A stretch of 64,000 bases of DNA, taken from the NCBI RefSeq assembly GCF_025148125.1, contig NZ_CP102267.1, forward strand, positions 1,684,501 to 1,748,500, read 5' to 3'. Every line of letters starts with the position of its first letter. Position 1 is the first letter of the stretch. Shown here piece by piece: positions 1 to 8,027 of this stretch. Under the pieces are notes generated by a model. The model did not search any database, was not told where the DNA came from, and saw only the letters and a list, made by a program, of their open reading frames with translations. This DNA comes from Blautia wexlerae DSM 19850 (GTDB lineage Bacteria > Bacillota > Clostridia > Lachnospirales > Lachnospiraceae). A program made the position numbers and the translations under genes.

Positions 1-1
1 T

Positions 2-580
2 GACTACGATATCAAAGTCAGCACCCTGTCACGCTATCCGGAGGTACTTGTCATGGAAGAACAGTCTGTTGATGAGGAAGCACTCTGGGAATCTCTGGAA
101 CCGCCCCTTCGCGAGGCATGTGAGAAATTTGTCCAGACAAGGATACTGGAAGGCAGAAATCTTGAGAAAGACCTTATCGGAAAACTGGACAGCCTTGAAG
201 AAAAAGTATTACGTGTAGAAGCCCGCTCTCCGGAAGTAGTCAATGCCTACAGGACCAAACTGGAAGCAAAAGTTTCCGAGTTGCTGGAAGACACACAGAT
301 CGACGACAACCGCATCGCAGCAGAAGTCATCCTGTTTTCAGACAAAATCTGCAATGATGAGGAAACCGTCCGCCTTCACAGCCACATCAGGAATATGAAA
401 AAGATGCTCACAACAGAGAAAGAAGGCATCGGACGCAAACTGGACTTCATGGCACAGGAAATGAACAGAGAAGCAAACACGATTTTATCCAAATCAAGTG
501 ATCTGGAGATCTCCAACATTGCCATTGATCTGAAAACAGAGATCGAGAAAGTCAGAGAACAGATCCAGAACGTAGAATAG
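2..580 (+). CDS. yicC: YicC/YloC family endoribonuclease (5' partial)
   Basis: C-terminal two thirds of a YicC/YloC protein; the frame is open to the window edge, so the start lies outside. The stretch LSRYPEVLV just before the first internal Met is typical of the middle of YicC proteins. The region around residues 100-190 is rich in charged heptads and ends EKVREQIQNVE, as expected for the helical C-terminal DUF1732 part. Family members are RNases acting on RNA ends or sRNAs. It is followed 11 bp later by remA and then gmk, the usual Clostridia order, so co-transcription is likely. Confidence 0.9.
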   Translation, partial: DYDIKVSTLSRYPEVLVMEEQSVDEEALWESLEPPLREACEKFVQTRILEGRNLEKDLIGKLDSLEEKVLRVEARSPEVVNAYRTKLEAKVSELLEDTQIDDNRIAAEVILFSDKICNDEETVRLHSHIRNMKKMLTTEKEGIGRKLDFMAQEMNREANTILSKSSDLEISNIAIDLKTEIEKVREQIQNVE

Positions 581-591
581 AGGGAGAAAAC

Positions 592-864
592 GTGGCAAGA
601 CTTATTAATATCGGTTTTGGAAATGTAGTCAATTCACAGAAAATCGTGGCAGTGGTAAGCCCGGATGCGGCACCTGTAAAAAGAATGGTGCAGAGCATAA
701 AGGGAACCCGGTCACTGATTGATGCAACTCAGGGGCGAAAGACAAAAGCAGTGATCGTCACAAGCGACGATTATCTGGTGCTCAGCGCACTTCAGCCTGA
801 GACCATTGCCCGGAGATTTGCAGAAATATATGAAAACGAGGATAAGGGAGAGACCCATGAATAA
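592..864 (+). CDS. remA: Extracellular matrix regulator RemA (DUF370)
   Basis: A 90-residue protein starting with GTG, preceded by an AGGGAG ribosome site 5 bp upstream. It has the RemA/DUF370 signature: LINIGFGNVV at the N-terminus, then SPDAAPVKR and a TSDDYLVLSAL segment. In Bacillus RemA is a DNA-binding activator of biofilm matrix and osmoprotection genes. The stop overlaps the start of gmk by 8 bp, indicating translational coupling. The role in this organism is inferred from the family. Confidence 0.93.
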   Translation: MARLINIGFGNVVNSQKIVAVVSPDAAPVKRMVQSIKGTRSLIDATQGRKTKAVIVTSDDYLVLSALQPETIARRFAEIYENEDKGETHE

Positions 865-1480
865 AGGAATTTTAGTAGTGGTTTCCGGATTTTCCGGTGC
901 AGGAAAAGGCACAGTAATGAAACGCCTCATGGAGAAATATGATGGTTATGCATTATCTGTCTCCGCAACAACCAGAAAACCCCGTCCCGGTGAAGAGGAC
1001 GGCAGAGAATATTTCTTCCGTACAAGGGATGAATTTGAGAAGCTGATCGAAGAGGATGCATTGCTTGAATATGCCCGGTATGTGGAAAATTATTACGGTA
1101 CCCCACGCTCTTATGTCGAAGAGCAGCTTCAGGCAGGCAGAAATGTGATCCTTGAGATTGAGATCCAGGGCGCAATGAAGATCAAAGAGAAAATACCGGA
1201 AGCACTTTTAGTCTTTGTAACCCCGCCGACTGTGGAGGAACTGGAACGCCGCCTCACAGGCAGAGGAACAGAAACCGCACAGGTGATCGCAGACAGACTT
1301 GCAAGAGCCGGTGAAGAGGCAGAGGGTATGGGACAGTATGACTATATTCTTGTCAACGATACTGTGGAGGAATGCGTGGACCATCTTCATCAGATTATTG
1401 TGAGCGAACATTCCAGAGCATCCAGAAATACAGAATTTATCGCGGATATCCAGAAGCAGACAAAAGCATTTCAGAAATGA
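857..1480 (+). CDS. gmk: Guanylate kinase
   Basis: A 207-residue GMP kinase (GMP + ATP to GDP + ADP). The P-loop GFSGAGKGT is at residues 11-19, SATTRKPRPGE is the GMP-binding loop, and EYFF and EIEIQGA follow in normal order. ATG at 857 is chosen over an upstream in-frame Met because it begins the conserved MNKGILVVVSG and gives normal length. It overlaps remA by 8 bp and is followed by rpoZ. Confidence 0.96.
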   Translation: MNKGILVVVSGFSGAGKGTVMKRLMEKYDGYALSVSATTRKPRPGEEDGREYFFRTRDEFEKLIEEDALLEYARYVENYYGTPRSYVEEQLQAGRNVILEIEIQGAMKIKEKIPEALLVFVTPPTVEELERRLTGRGTETAQVIADRLARAGEEAEGMGQYDYILVNDTVEECVDHLHQIIVSEHSRASRNTEFIADIQKQTKAFQK

Positions 1481-1522
1481 TAAACATGCGGCCCAGACCG
1501 CTTAAAAGAAAGGAGAAAATAC

Positions 1523-1906
1523 ATGATACATCCGTCTTATACAGAATTAATCGAAGCAATCAATACAAACAGTGAGGACGACGATACAACAATGTCCCTT
1601 AACAGCCGTTATTCCCTTGTACTTGCTGCAAGTAAACGTGCACGCCAGATCATCGCAGGTTCCAAACCAATGGTAGAGGGTGCAGCAGGCAAGAAACCTC
1701 TCTCAGTTGCGATCGACGAGCTCTACAAAGGAAAAGTAAAGATCCTTGCTCCGGAAGAAGAGGATGAAGAAGGAACAGCACAGACAGCTGAGGCACAGAC
1801 AGAAGAAACCTCAGAAGAATCAACACAGACATCTGAAATCGCAGAAACTTCTGAAAATTCTGAAACAACAGCAGAAACAGTATCTGAGGAAACAACTGAA
1901 GAGTAA
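1523..1906 (+). CDS. rpoZ: DNA-directed RNA polymerase omega subunit
   Basis: A 127-residue protein. The N-terminal 75 residues match omega (MIHPSYTELIEAI, SRYSLVLAASKRARQI, PLSVAIDELYKGKV). Omega binds beta-prime and helps RNAP assembly. The C-terminal about 45 residues are an unusually acidic, Glu/Thr/Ser-rich low-complexity tail (EE, TSE and TAE repeats) not found in most omegas. AGAAAGGAG lies just upstream of the ATG. The gene follows gmk by 42 bp in the same direction. Confidence 0.92.
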   Translation: MIHPSYTELIEAINTNSEDDDTTMSLNSRYSLVLAASKRARQIIAGSKPMVEGAAGKKPLSVAIDELYKGKVKILAPEEEDEEGTAQTAEAQTEETSEESTQTSEIAETSENSETTAETVSEETTEE

Positions 1907-1939
1907 GAACTGATGGTAACACAATAGATAAACAAACGG

Positions 1940-1978
1940 ATGTGTCTGAGAATTACAGAGGTATATTTTCAGGCACAT
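1940..1978 (+). other. Intergenic hairpin before rimO
   Basis: ATGTGTCTGA at 1940-1949 pairs over 10 bp (one G-U) with TCAGGCACAT at 1969-1978. It lies between rpoZ and rimO, with the rimO ribosome site just after it. There is no T-run, so it is more likely an mRNA processing or stability hairpin than a terminator. Function is not known. Confidence 0.35.
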
Positions 1979-1994
1979 TCTTATAGGAGAATTT

Positions 1995-3332
1995 ATGAAA
2001 TTATTATTCGTATCATTAGGCTGTGACAAGAACCTTGTAGATTCCGAAGAAATGCTTGGACTTCTTACAGGTAACGGGTTCGAGATCGTAGATGATGAAA
2101 CTGAAGCAGAGGCCATTGTGGTGAACACCTGCTGCTTTATCAATGACGCAAAGGAAGAGAGCGTCAACACCATCCTTGAGATGGCAGAATACAAGAAAAC
2201 CGGGAGCTGTAAAGTCCTGGTTGTCACAGGATGTATGGCACAGCGTTATAAGAACGAGATCATTGAGGAAGTACCGGAAGTAGATGCAGTACTTGGCACA
2301 ACTTCCTACGGAGACATCCTTAAGGCAATCCGTGAAGCAATGGAAGGAAAACACTTTCAGGAATTTAAAGATATTGATTATCTTCCGGAAAAGCTTGGCA
2401 AACGTGTTCTCACAACAGGCGGACATTTCGGATACCTCAAGATAGCAGAAGGCTGTGATAAACACTGCACCTATTGTATCATCCCGAAACTTCGCGGTAA
2501 ATTCCGAAGCGTTCCGATGGAACGTCTGGTAACACAGGCAAAGGAGATGGCAGAGGAAGGCGTAAAAGAGCTGATCCTTGTCGCACAGGAGACAACCGTA
2601 TATGGAACTGATATATATGGAAAGAAATCTCTTCATATCCTCCTGAAAGAGTTATGCAAGATCAAAGGAATCCGCTGGATCCGCGTGCTTTACTGCTATC
2701 CGGAGGAAATTTACGATGAACTGATCCAGACCATGAAAGAGGAGAAGAAGATCTGCCATTATCTGGATCTTCCAATCCAGCATGCAAGTGACCGTATCTT
2801 AAAGAGAATGGGAAGAAGGACAACACAGGCAGAGCTGGTGGAGATTGTAAATAAGCTTCGTCGGGAGATTCCTGACATCGTGCTCCGTACCACTCTGATC
2901 TCCGGATTCCCCGGGGAAACACAGGAAGACCACGAAGAGCTGATGAGCTTTGTGGATGAGATGGAATTTGACCGTCTGGGAGTATTTACTTACTCACCGG
3001 AAGAAGATACACCTGCAGCAACGATGCCTGATCAGGTTGCGGAAGAAGTCAAAGAGGCCAGACGTGACGAGATCATGGAGCTTCAGCAGGAGATCTCCTA
3101 TGATAAGGGAACTGACCGTATTGGACAGGAACTTCTCGTGATGATCGAGGGAAAAGTTGCAGATGAGAGCGCATACATTGGCAGAACTTACGGAGATGCA
3201 CCAAAGGTCGACGGTTATATTTTTGTGCAGACAGGAGAACTCCTGATGACAGGAGATTTTGCAAAGGTACGTGTGACCGGTGCACTGGAATATGATTTGA
3301 TAGGAGAGTTGGCAGATGAATACACCGAATAA
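1995..3332 (+). CDS. rimO: Ribosomal protein uS12 methylthiotransferase
   Basis: A 445-residue radical-SAM methylthiotransferase. The N-terminal UPF0004 domain has the three cysteines of the second Fe-S cluster (SLGCDKN, NTCCFI, TGCMAQR). The radical-SAM motif CDKHCTYCIIP is at about 154-164, and a C-terminal TRAM domain starts near residue 375. RimO adds a methylthio group to an aspartate of S12. The motif set and length match RimO rather than MiaB, whose targets are tRNAs. Its end overlaps pgsA by 17 bp. Confidence 0.95.
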   Translation: MKLLFVSLGCDKNLVDSEEMLGLLTGNGFEIVDDETEAEAIVVNTCCFINDAKEESVNTILEMAEYKKTGSCKVLVVTGCMAQRYKNEIIEEVPEVDAVLGTTSYGDILKAIREAMEGKHFQEFKDIDYLPEKLGKRVLTTGGHFGYLKIAEGCDKHCTYCIIPKLRGKFRSVPMERLVTQAKEMAEEGVKELILVAQETTVYGTDIYGKKSLHILLKELCKIKGIRWIRVLYCYPEEIYDELIQTMKEEKKICHYLDLPIQHASDRILKRMGRRTTQAELVEIVNKLRREIPDIVLRTTLISGFPGETQEDHEELMSFVDEMEFDRLGVFTYSPEEDTPAATMPDQVAEEVKEARRDEIMELQQEISYDKGTDRIGQELLVMIEGKVADESAYIGRTYGDAPKVDGYIFVQTGELLMTGDFAKVRVTGALEYDLIGELADEYTE

Positions 3333-3855
3333 ACTTACAGTAGCCAGAATGATCCTGGTTCCGTTTCTTGTACTGTTTATGCTTACAGACCTGGGCGGTG
3401 AGGCAAACCGCTATATAGCACTTGCTATTTTTGTTGTTGCAAGTGTGACCGACTGGTTTGACGGAAAGCTTGCCAGAAAATACAATCTGGTGACAAACTT
3501 TGGTAAATTCATGGATCCTCTTGCAGACAAGCTTCTTGTATGTTCTGCAATGATCTGTTTTATTGAACTGGAAAAACTTCCGGCATGGTTTGTTATCATT
3601 ATTATAGGAAGAGAATTTATTATCAGCGGATTCCGTCTGATCGCAGCCGAGAACGGTGTTGTGATCGCGGCAAACTACTGGGGCAAATTCAAGACGGTTT
3701 CCCAGATGATCATGATCATTTTACTGCTGATCGATCTGGGCGGAGTGTTTGATATTCTGGAACAGATATTTATCTGGCTTTCCCTGGCACTTACCGTTAT
3801 TTCCCTGATCACATATATCTGGCAGAACAGGAGTGTTCTGTCCATGCAGGATTAG
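3316..3855 (+). CDS. pgsA: CDP-diacylglycerol-glycerol-3-phosphate 3-phosphatidyltransferase
   Basis: A 179-residue integral membrane enzyme making phosphatidylglycerophosphate from CDP-diacylglycerol and glycerol-3-phosphate. The CDP-alcohol phosphotransferase motif DGx2ARx8Gx3Dx3D is visible as DGKLARKYNLVTNFGKFMD followed by PLADK. Four to five hydrophobic segments follow. It starts inside the end of rimO, so it is translationally coupled. Its product pathway continues to the cardiolipin synthase at 12.5 kb. Confidence 0.95.
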   Translation: MNTPNKLTVARMILVPFLVLFMLTDLGGEANRYIALAIFVVASVTDWFDGKLARKYNLVTNFGKFMDPLADKLLVCSAMICFIELEKLPAWFVIIIIGREFIISGFRLIAAENGVVIAANYWGKFKTVSQMIMIILLLIDLGGVFDILEQIFIWLSLALTVISLITYIWQNRSVLSMQD

Positions 3856-3871
3856 AAAGAAGGATTTAAAT

Positions 3872-4396
3872 ATGGCTTCAGAAAAGGAAGCATCAGAAGA
3901 ATCAGCATTAGAGGAAACAGCATTAGAAGAAACAGTTGTAGGACTCCTGAAAAAAAAGAAAATGACACTGTCTCTTGCCGAGTCCTGTACAGGCGGTGCG
4001 GTAGCAGCGGACATCGTAAATGTACCGGGAGCTTCGGAGGTATTTATGTGTGGTTATGTCACATATACAAACCGCGCCAAAAGAAAATGTCTTGGAGTAA
4101 AGAAGAGCACACTGAAGAAAGAAGGTGCTGTCTCAGCCAAATGTGCCAGACAGATGGCAAAAGGCGGTGCGAAAGCAGCCAAAACCGATGTCTGTCTCTC
4201 TGTGACAGGGCTTGCAGGTCCGGGCGGTGGAACAGAGGAGACACCGGTGGGAACCGTATTTATGGGATGTTACTGTGCAGGAAAGACAACTGTGAGGGAA
4301 TTTCATTTCGAAGGTGACAGAAAAAGTATCAGAGACCAGGCAGTTGTACAGGCACTGACATTCATCTGCGACAGATTGCACAAATGTGACAGATAA
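3872..4396 (+). CDS. CinA-family nicotinamide-nucleotide amidohydrolase (stand-alone C-terminal domain)
   Basis: A 174-residue protein corresponding to the C-terminal CinA/PncC domain only. LAESCTGGAVAADIVNVPGAS contains the catalytic-serine region and TGLAGPGGGTEETPVGTV the second signature. PncC-type enzymes deamidate NMN to NaMN. The first 22 residues are an acidic repeat of AS/EE/ALEET type. ATG at 3872 follows a GAAAGAAGG site; an upstream in-frame Met lies inside pgsA and is not favoured. A terminator follows at 4428, so this is probably the last gene of the yicC-cinA run. Confidence 0.87.
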   Translation: MASEKEASEESALEETALEETVVGLLKKKKMTLSLAESCTGGAVAADIVNVPGASEVFMCGYVTYTNRAKRKCLGVKKSTLKKEGAVSAKCARQMAKGGAKAAKTDVCLSVTGLAGPGGGTEETPVGTVFMGCYCAGKTTVREFHFEGDRKSIRDQAVVQALTFICDRLHKCDR

Positions 4397-4427
4397 TAAT
4401 TGGTGACAAGTTACATTACTGAACATA

Positions 4428-4467
4428 AGAGTACATTTCGGAAAGTTGATGAAATGTACTCTTTTTG
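4428..4467 (+). terminator. Rho-independent terminator after cinA
   Basis: A 12-bp perfect stem AGAGTACATTTC / GAAATGTACTCT with an 11-nt loop, followed by TTTTT. It closes the yicC-cinA gene run. The gene downstream is on the other strand. Confidence 0.85.
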
Positions 4468-4551
4468 TTATCATAGCAATTCGTATTAACCGAATCAGGT
4501 AAGTTTCCTGCGGAGTCTGCGAAAAGCAATAAGCAGTGGGTGGGGGCTTGG

Positions 4552-4824
4552 TCACCGCATCATTTTCATAAGGTTCACCACTTTATCAAGTTTTTGTGCC
4601 TCTGCGGGAGATTTCCCCATCTTCAGCACTTCAATGATCGCAGAAATCTCATCAGCATTAAATTTCAGACCGCCTTTTTTCCCCTGAGCAGCTGCACTCA
4701 TCAGGAAAGGCAGCATCTCATTTGCACCCTTTGAACTTCCCTGGGAAGCCAGATTCTGAAGCATATCAAGCTTGGAACGATCCATGCCTGCAAGCTTCGG
4801 GTTGTTGCGCCAGTCATCATTCAT
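4552..4824 (-). CDS. Conserved hypothetical protein
   Basis: About 90 residues starting MNDDWRNNPKL; a longer form with MVRRRIP upstream is possible but lacks the usual N-terminal pattern. No known domain is recognised. It is rich in Lys and Met with amphipathic helices, and ends MKMMR. The start overlaps the end of the next upstream minus-strand gene by 8 bp, so the two form a translationally coupled pair. Function unknown. Confidence 0.6.
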   Translation of the reverse strand: MNDDWRNNPKLAGMDRSKLDMLQNLASQGSSKGANEMLPFLMSAAAQGKKGGLKFNADEISAIIEVLKMGKSPAEAQKLDKVVNLMKMMR

Positions 4825-5182
4825 GGGAATCCTCCTTCTCACCATCTGCAGGCTGATTCATGAGCTGCAGCATCTGAACCATAGCCATCATATTTACCAT
4901 CTGATTTAATTTATCCCTGCTGGGACCATAACAGAAGCTGCGGATATCATTGATGATATCCACCGGATTCTGGGGCGGCATGCTCATGGCACACAGATCG
5001 CTGCCGGAACTTCTTTTGTTGAAAACAGAAACCGTATTGATAAATTCAACCGCTTTTTCATAGACTGAGAAAATCTGCTGTCCTTTTGGCGGAAGATAAG
5101 GAATGGCGGCTTTTATCATCTGTCCGCGGTCAGAACTGACCATCTGATCCAGTAAAGTCTGTGAAATCTGCTCTTCATTCAT
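4817..5182 (-). CDS. Conserved hypothetical protein
   Basis: About 121 residues from MNEEQISQTLLDQM. This start has GGAAG 8 nt upstream; two longer in-frame starts at 5197 and 5245 have no ribosome site. The C-terminal half is Met-rich and helical (NQMVNMMAMVQMLQLMNQ). No domain is recognised. It shares a theme with its downstream partner (Met-rich helices, small size), and the overlap suggests the two products work together. Confidence 0.55.
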   Translation of the reverse strand: MNEEQISQTLLDQMVSSDRGQMIKAAIPYLPPKGQQIFSVYEKAVEFINTVSVFNKRSSGSDLCAMSMPPQNPVDIINDIRSFCYGPSRDKLNQMVNMMAMVQMLQLMNQPADGEKEDSHE

Positions 5183-5360
5183 AATATCTGCTTCCATTTT
5201 ATGTTTTTTATTAACAGAATATGACGGGGAGAAGGATTCTGACATATAATAAAGTAGAATTTAAATAACTGTGAGACTGCTTTACTGCACGCTGCCTCAA
5301 ATTTTATGGAATTGCTGCAGGTATCATGCGTTTGCAGTTGCAAAAAATGGAGAATCAGAT

Positions 5361-5546
5361 ATGGGATCAGAGTCAGAAGAAAAGAAAGAAATGCTTATTA
5401 TAGATGGAAATGCTTTTTATGAGATAGATCTGGAGTGTGTGAAAAAGAAAAAACAATGTGCTCAGACAGTGCACCAGAAAAAGAAAACAGACAGGATCAA
5501 TTCCCGGAATATGAAAGATAAGGATAATATCAGGCAGCATGAATAA
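5361..5546 (+). CDS. Small hypothetical protein
   Basis: A 61-residue protein from ATG 5361, with GGAG 8 nt upstream. It contains MLIIDGNAFYEIDLEC followed by a Lys-rich tail. The IDGNAFYEID-C-KKK pattern resembles small conserved proteins of Lachnospiraceae, but no function is known. The longer frame from 5271 has no convincing start. A short GC stem without a clear T-run separates it from the convergent Cys-rich gene. Confidence 0.45.
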   Translation: MGSESEEKKEMLIIDGNAFYEIDLECVKKKKQCAQTVHQKKKTDRINSRNMKDKDNIRQHE

Positions 5547-5620
5547 TAAGGACGAAGTTATAATCCTGTAAAATATAAAGAGGCAGAGGGAAAGCTCCCC
5601 CTGCCAACAGAAAATGATTG

Positions 5621-5941
5621 TCAGCAGCCACATCCACAGCCATTGTTTCCGCATAACAGAAGCAGCACGATAATGATCCAGCAGTTGTCGCCGTTGCCAC
5701 ATCCGCCGCAGCCATTGCCGCATCCGCAGTTATTGTTTCCGCACAGGCACAGAAGGATGATGATCCAGAGGATATTACAGCAGGAATTATTTCCGCCTGA
5801 AAGACCCCATCCACTGTTACATCCACATCCGTTATTACATCCGCAGCCATTGTCGCATCCGCATCCGCTGTTATTAGCGCAGCCACATCCGCATCCTCCT
5901 CTGTCCTCACATCCGCAATTTGTAGCAGCTAAGTCGCTCAT
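5621..5941 (-). CDS. Cysteine/glycine-rich small protein (chorion-class high-cysteine type)
   Basis: A 106-residue protein with 24 cysteines, mostly as GCGC units separated by N/G. It resembles Firmicute proteins annotated as chorion-class high-cysteine HCB protein 13. It holds two hydrophobic blocks, NILWIIILLCLC and NCWIIIVLLLLC, each followed by a GNN-CGCG tract, so the C-terminal half is an internal duplication. Gly/Asn/Cys make up most of the rest. The cysteines could bind metal or form disulfides. It is flanked by unrelated genes and no signal peptide is seen. Confidence 0.7.
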   Translation of the reverse strand: MSDLAATNCGCEDRGGCGCGCANNSGCGCDNGCGCNNGCGCNSGWGLSGGNNSCCNILWIIILLCLCGNNNCGCGNGCGGCGNGDNCWIIIVLLLLCGNNGCGCGC

Positions 5942-6086
5942 ATTAAATCCTCCGTTTTTTTTTTCTTTACAATCCTATCATATGTGGAACCGCAAAAAGT
6001 GTTACAGTTTCATCATTGTTCATTATGTTCACAGTAATCAATAACCAATAACCTTAAGTTCGATGCGAATTGTTGCTTTTCACAAG

Positions 6087-6115
6087 TTGACAATAATATA
6101 TGAATTCGATATAAT
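6087..6115 (+). promoter_or_regulatory. Sigma-A-type promoter of the cell-wall-binding hydrolase gene
   Basis: Perfect -35 TTGACA (6087-6092), 17-bp spacer, -10 TATAAT (6110-6115). The leader is about 95 nt before the gene at 6218, which has a GAGGAAACGGAG ribosome site. Confidence 0.85.
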
Positions 6116-6217
6116 ATACCACGTAACAAATCTGTAATGATTGAGAAAGAAATGCAACGATAACCCAATTAAAACGTAAAACAATACGTATAAAAAGAGA
6201 GGAAACGGAGAATAAGA

Positions 6218-7591
6218 ATGAAGAAACATGGGAAACTATTGTTAAAGTATCTGCTCCTTTTTGTGATGACCGTTTTTGTAATGGGCTGTTTTAGTGTATC
6301 CGCGGCAACAAAAACAGGATTTGTCACTCAGAAAGGGAAAACCTATTACATAAACAAAGACGGTTCCAAACAGAAAGGCTGGCTGGAACTTAAGGGTAAG
6401 AAATATTACTTTGATAAGAAAACAGGAGTTCAGGTAAAAGGCTGGGTAAAAGACTCCAGCGGACAGGCGATCCGATACTTTACCAGCGGAGCCGGATATA
6501 TGGTGACAGGATTTATCACTGATTCCAATGGAAATACCCGCCATTTTGATGAGACAACAGGCCTGATGACAAGAGGCTGGCTCACAGATACAGATGAATA
6601 TAAATATTATTTTTACAGCGGTTCCGGCGTTATGGCCAAAGGCTGGGTGGAGAACAAAAAAGAACAGAAACGCTATTTCAGTCAGGCCAATGGACGTATG
6701 TGTACAGGCTGGGTGAAGAGCAGTGCCGGAAATTACAGATACTTTAAGCCGTCAAATGGAATAATGTATACAGGTCTGGAGAAAATTGACTCAGACTATT
6801 ACTATTTTTCAAAATCAACCGGTGTCCGTTATCAGAAAGGTTTCGGAACCGTAGGAAGTAAGAAATATTATTTCAACCCTTCAGATGGTAAGGCGAAGAC
6901 AGGCTGGCTTGAGCTTGATGGAAAGAAATATTACTTTGATACATCAGGAGTGATGCTGGCAAATACCATCGCTTCCATTGACGGAACTACATACAGGTTT
7001 GATTCTGACGGTGCTGCAACAAAGACTTCCGGTAATGATTACACAGTAGAGGGCAAATATGTCAAGGTCTTTGATGCGAAGAATAATAAATACTACTATA
7101 TGGAAGAAGAGTTCCTGGAACATCCGGGAATTGCAGACGGAAAGGTGTCAGATCTGGATCTTCTGGCAGCAGTGTGTGATGCAGAAGCAGGAGATCAGGG
7201 AGTCGTGGGAATGGAGGCAGTTGCGCTTTGCGTATTAAACTGTACCATTGACCAGTATAAAGAATTTCCGTCACAGATCCGTTATGTGGTATATCAGGGA
7301 AAACCTACCCAGTATGCGGTTGTCACAGACGGAGCACTTCTTAAAAGACTGAAAGGCCAGTTTGAGGACAGGACCAATGCCTATGCGGCAGCAAAGGCAG
7401 CCATGGAAGTGTTCAGTAACTATGTGAATCATGGCACAAAGAGAACACTCCCGGGATTTAAGACAAAGGATTTCAATTACAAATTCTTTATGACTCCGGC
7501 AGCATTTAAGGCACAGAACCTTAATTTCAGCAAGCTGGAATATGAACAGTACAAAGGACATGTATTCTTTGTGGACTGGATTTCAGGGTGA
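6218..7591 (+). CDS. Secreted cell-wall-binding repeat protein with SleB/CwlJ-type hydrolase domain
   Basis: A 457-residue protein. The signal peptide is about residues 1-30 (KK, hydrophobic core, SVSAA). Residues 35-270 are about nine choline/cell-wall-binding-like repeats (GWLELKGKKYYFD, GWVKDSSGQAIRYF and so on). The C-terminal 120 residues contain LLAAVCDAEAGDQGVVGMEAVALCVLN, matching the Hydrolase_2 domain with its acidic catalytic residue. The likely role is peptidoglycan remodelling at the cell surface. The repeat type resembles clostridial surface proteins. It is a monocistronic gene with its own strong promoter. Confidence 0.83.
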   Translation: MKKHGKLLLKYLLLFVMTVFVMGCFSVSAATKTGFVTQKGKTYYINKDGSKQKGWLELKGKKYYFDKKTGVQVKGWVKDSSGQAIRYFTSGAGYMVTGFITDSNGNTRHFDETTGLMTRGWLTDTDEYKYYFYSGSGVMAKGWVENKKEQKRYFSQANGRMCTGWVKSSAGNYRYFKPSNGIMYTGLEKIDSDYYYFSKSTGVRYQKGFGTVGSKKYYFNPSDGKAKTGWLELDGKKYYFDTSGVMLANTIASIDGTTYRFDSDGAATKTSGNDYTVEGKYVKVFDAKNNKYYYMEEEFLEHPGIADGKVSDLDLLAAVCDAEAGDQGVVGMEAVALCVLNCTIDQYKEFPSQIRYVVYQGKPTQYAVVTDGALLKRLKGQFEDRTNAYAAAKAAMEVFSNYVNHGTKRTLPGFKTKDFNYKFFMTPAAFKAQNLNFSKLEYEQYKGHVFFVDWISG

Positions 7592-7643
7592 GTACATTAA
7601 TGCTTTAAGTTGGTGAAATATGAAGAGGATTGCTATAAATTCC

Positions 7644-7672
7644 TTGACAAATAAATTTTGTATTTGTATACT
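7644..7672 (+). promoter_or_regulatory. Promoter of the tyrS T-box leader
   Basis: TTGACA (7644-7649), 17-bp spacer, TATACT (7667-7672). It places the transcription start near 7680, just before the T-box leader. Confidence 0.85.
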
Positions 7673-7679
7673 TGCAGAT

Positions 7680-8006
7680 ATATGATATAAAAAAGCACAG
7701 ATGGGAAAGAGTAACATAGGGAAAACAGACAGAGAGCTGCCGGCAGGTGAGAGGCGCGTGGGGAACTTATGTGAATACCTCCCGGAGCTCTGCACCGAAC
7801 ACCTCAGAGATATTGTAAGGTAAGTAGGCTGCAGCGGAGTGGCATCCGTTAACATGCTTAAGTAACAGAGAGAACCGTTGTTTATCATAACAATGGCATG
7901 GTTTGTTACTTATTGAGGCAGAGAATGCGAGTTTTCTGCGAATTTAGGTGGTATCGCGGGACCCGGTTCTCGTCCTAAAGGGACAGGAACCGGGTTGTTT
8001 TATTTT
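7680..8006 (+). promoter_or_regulatory. T-box riboswitch controlling tyrS
   Basis: The T-box core AGGTGGTATCGCGGG lies at 7946-7960. Directly after it is a terminator: ACCCGGTTC...GGAACCGGGT with a T-rich tail at 7961-8006. Upstream structured DNA includes GAATAC at 7773-7778, where TAC (7776-7778) is the likely specifier codon for tyrosine. T-box leaders sense uncharged tRNA and let transcription continue when the amino acid is scarce. The gene immediately downstream is tyrosyl-tRNA synthetase, which agrees with a Tyr specifier. Confidence 0.93.
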
Positions 8007-8027
8007 ATTACGAGGAGGAAACAAACA

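Noticed and set aside
1650..2227. Several Ser/Val/Leu-rich minus-strand frames over the rpoZ tail
   Set aside because: Produced by the repetitive acidic codons of rpoZ read backwards.
5643..6044. Pro/His-rich open frame antisense to the Cys-rich gene
   Set aside because: The PHP repeats are only the complement of GCGC codons; the minus-strand frame has the better start and known relatives.
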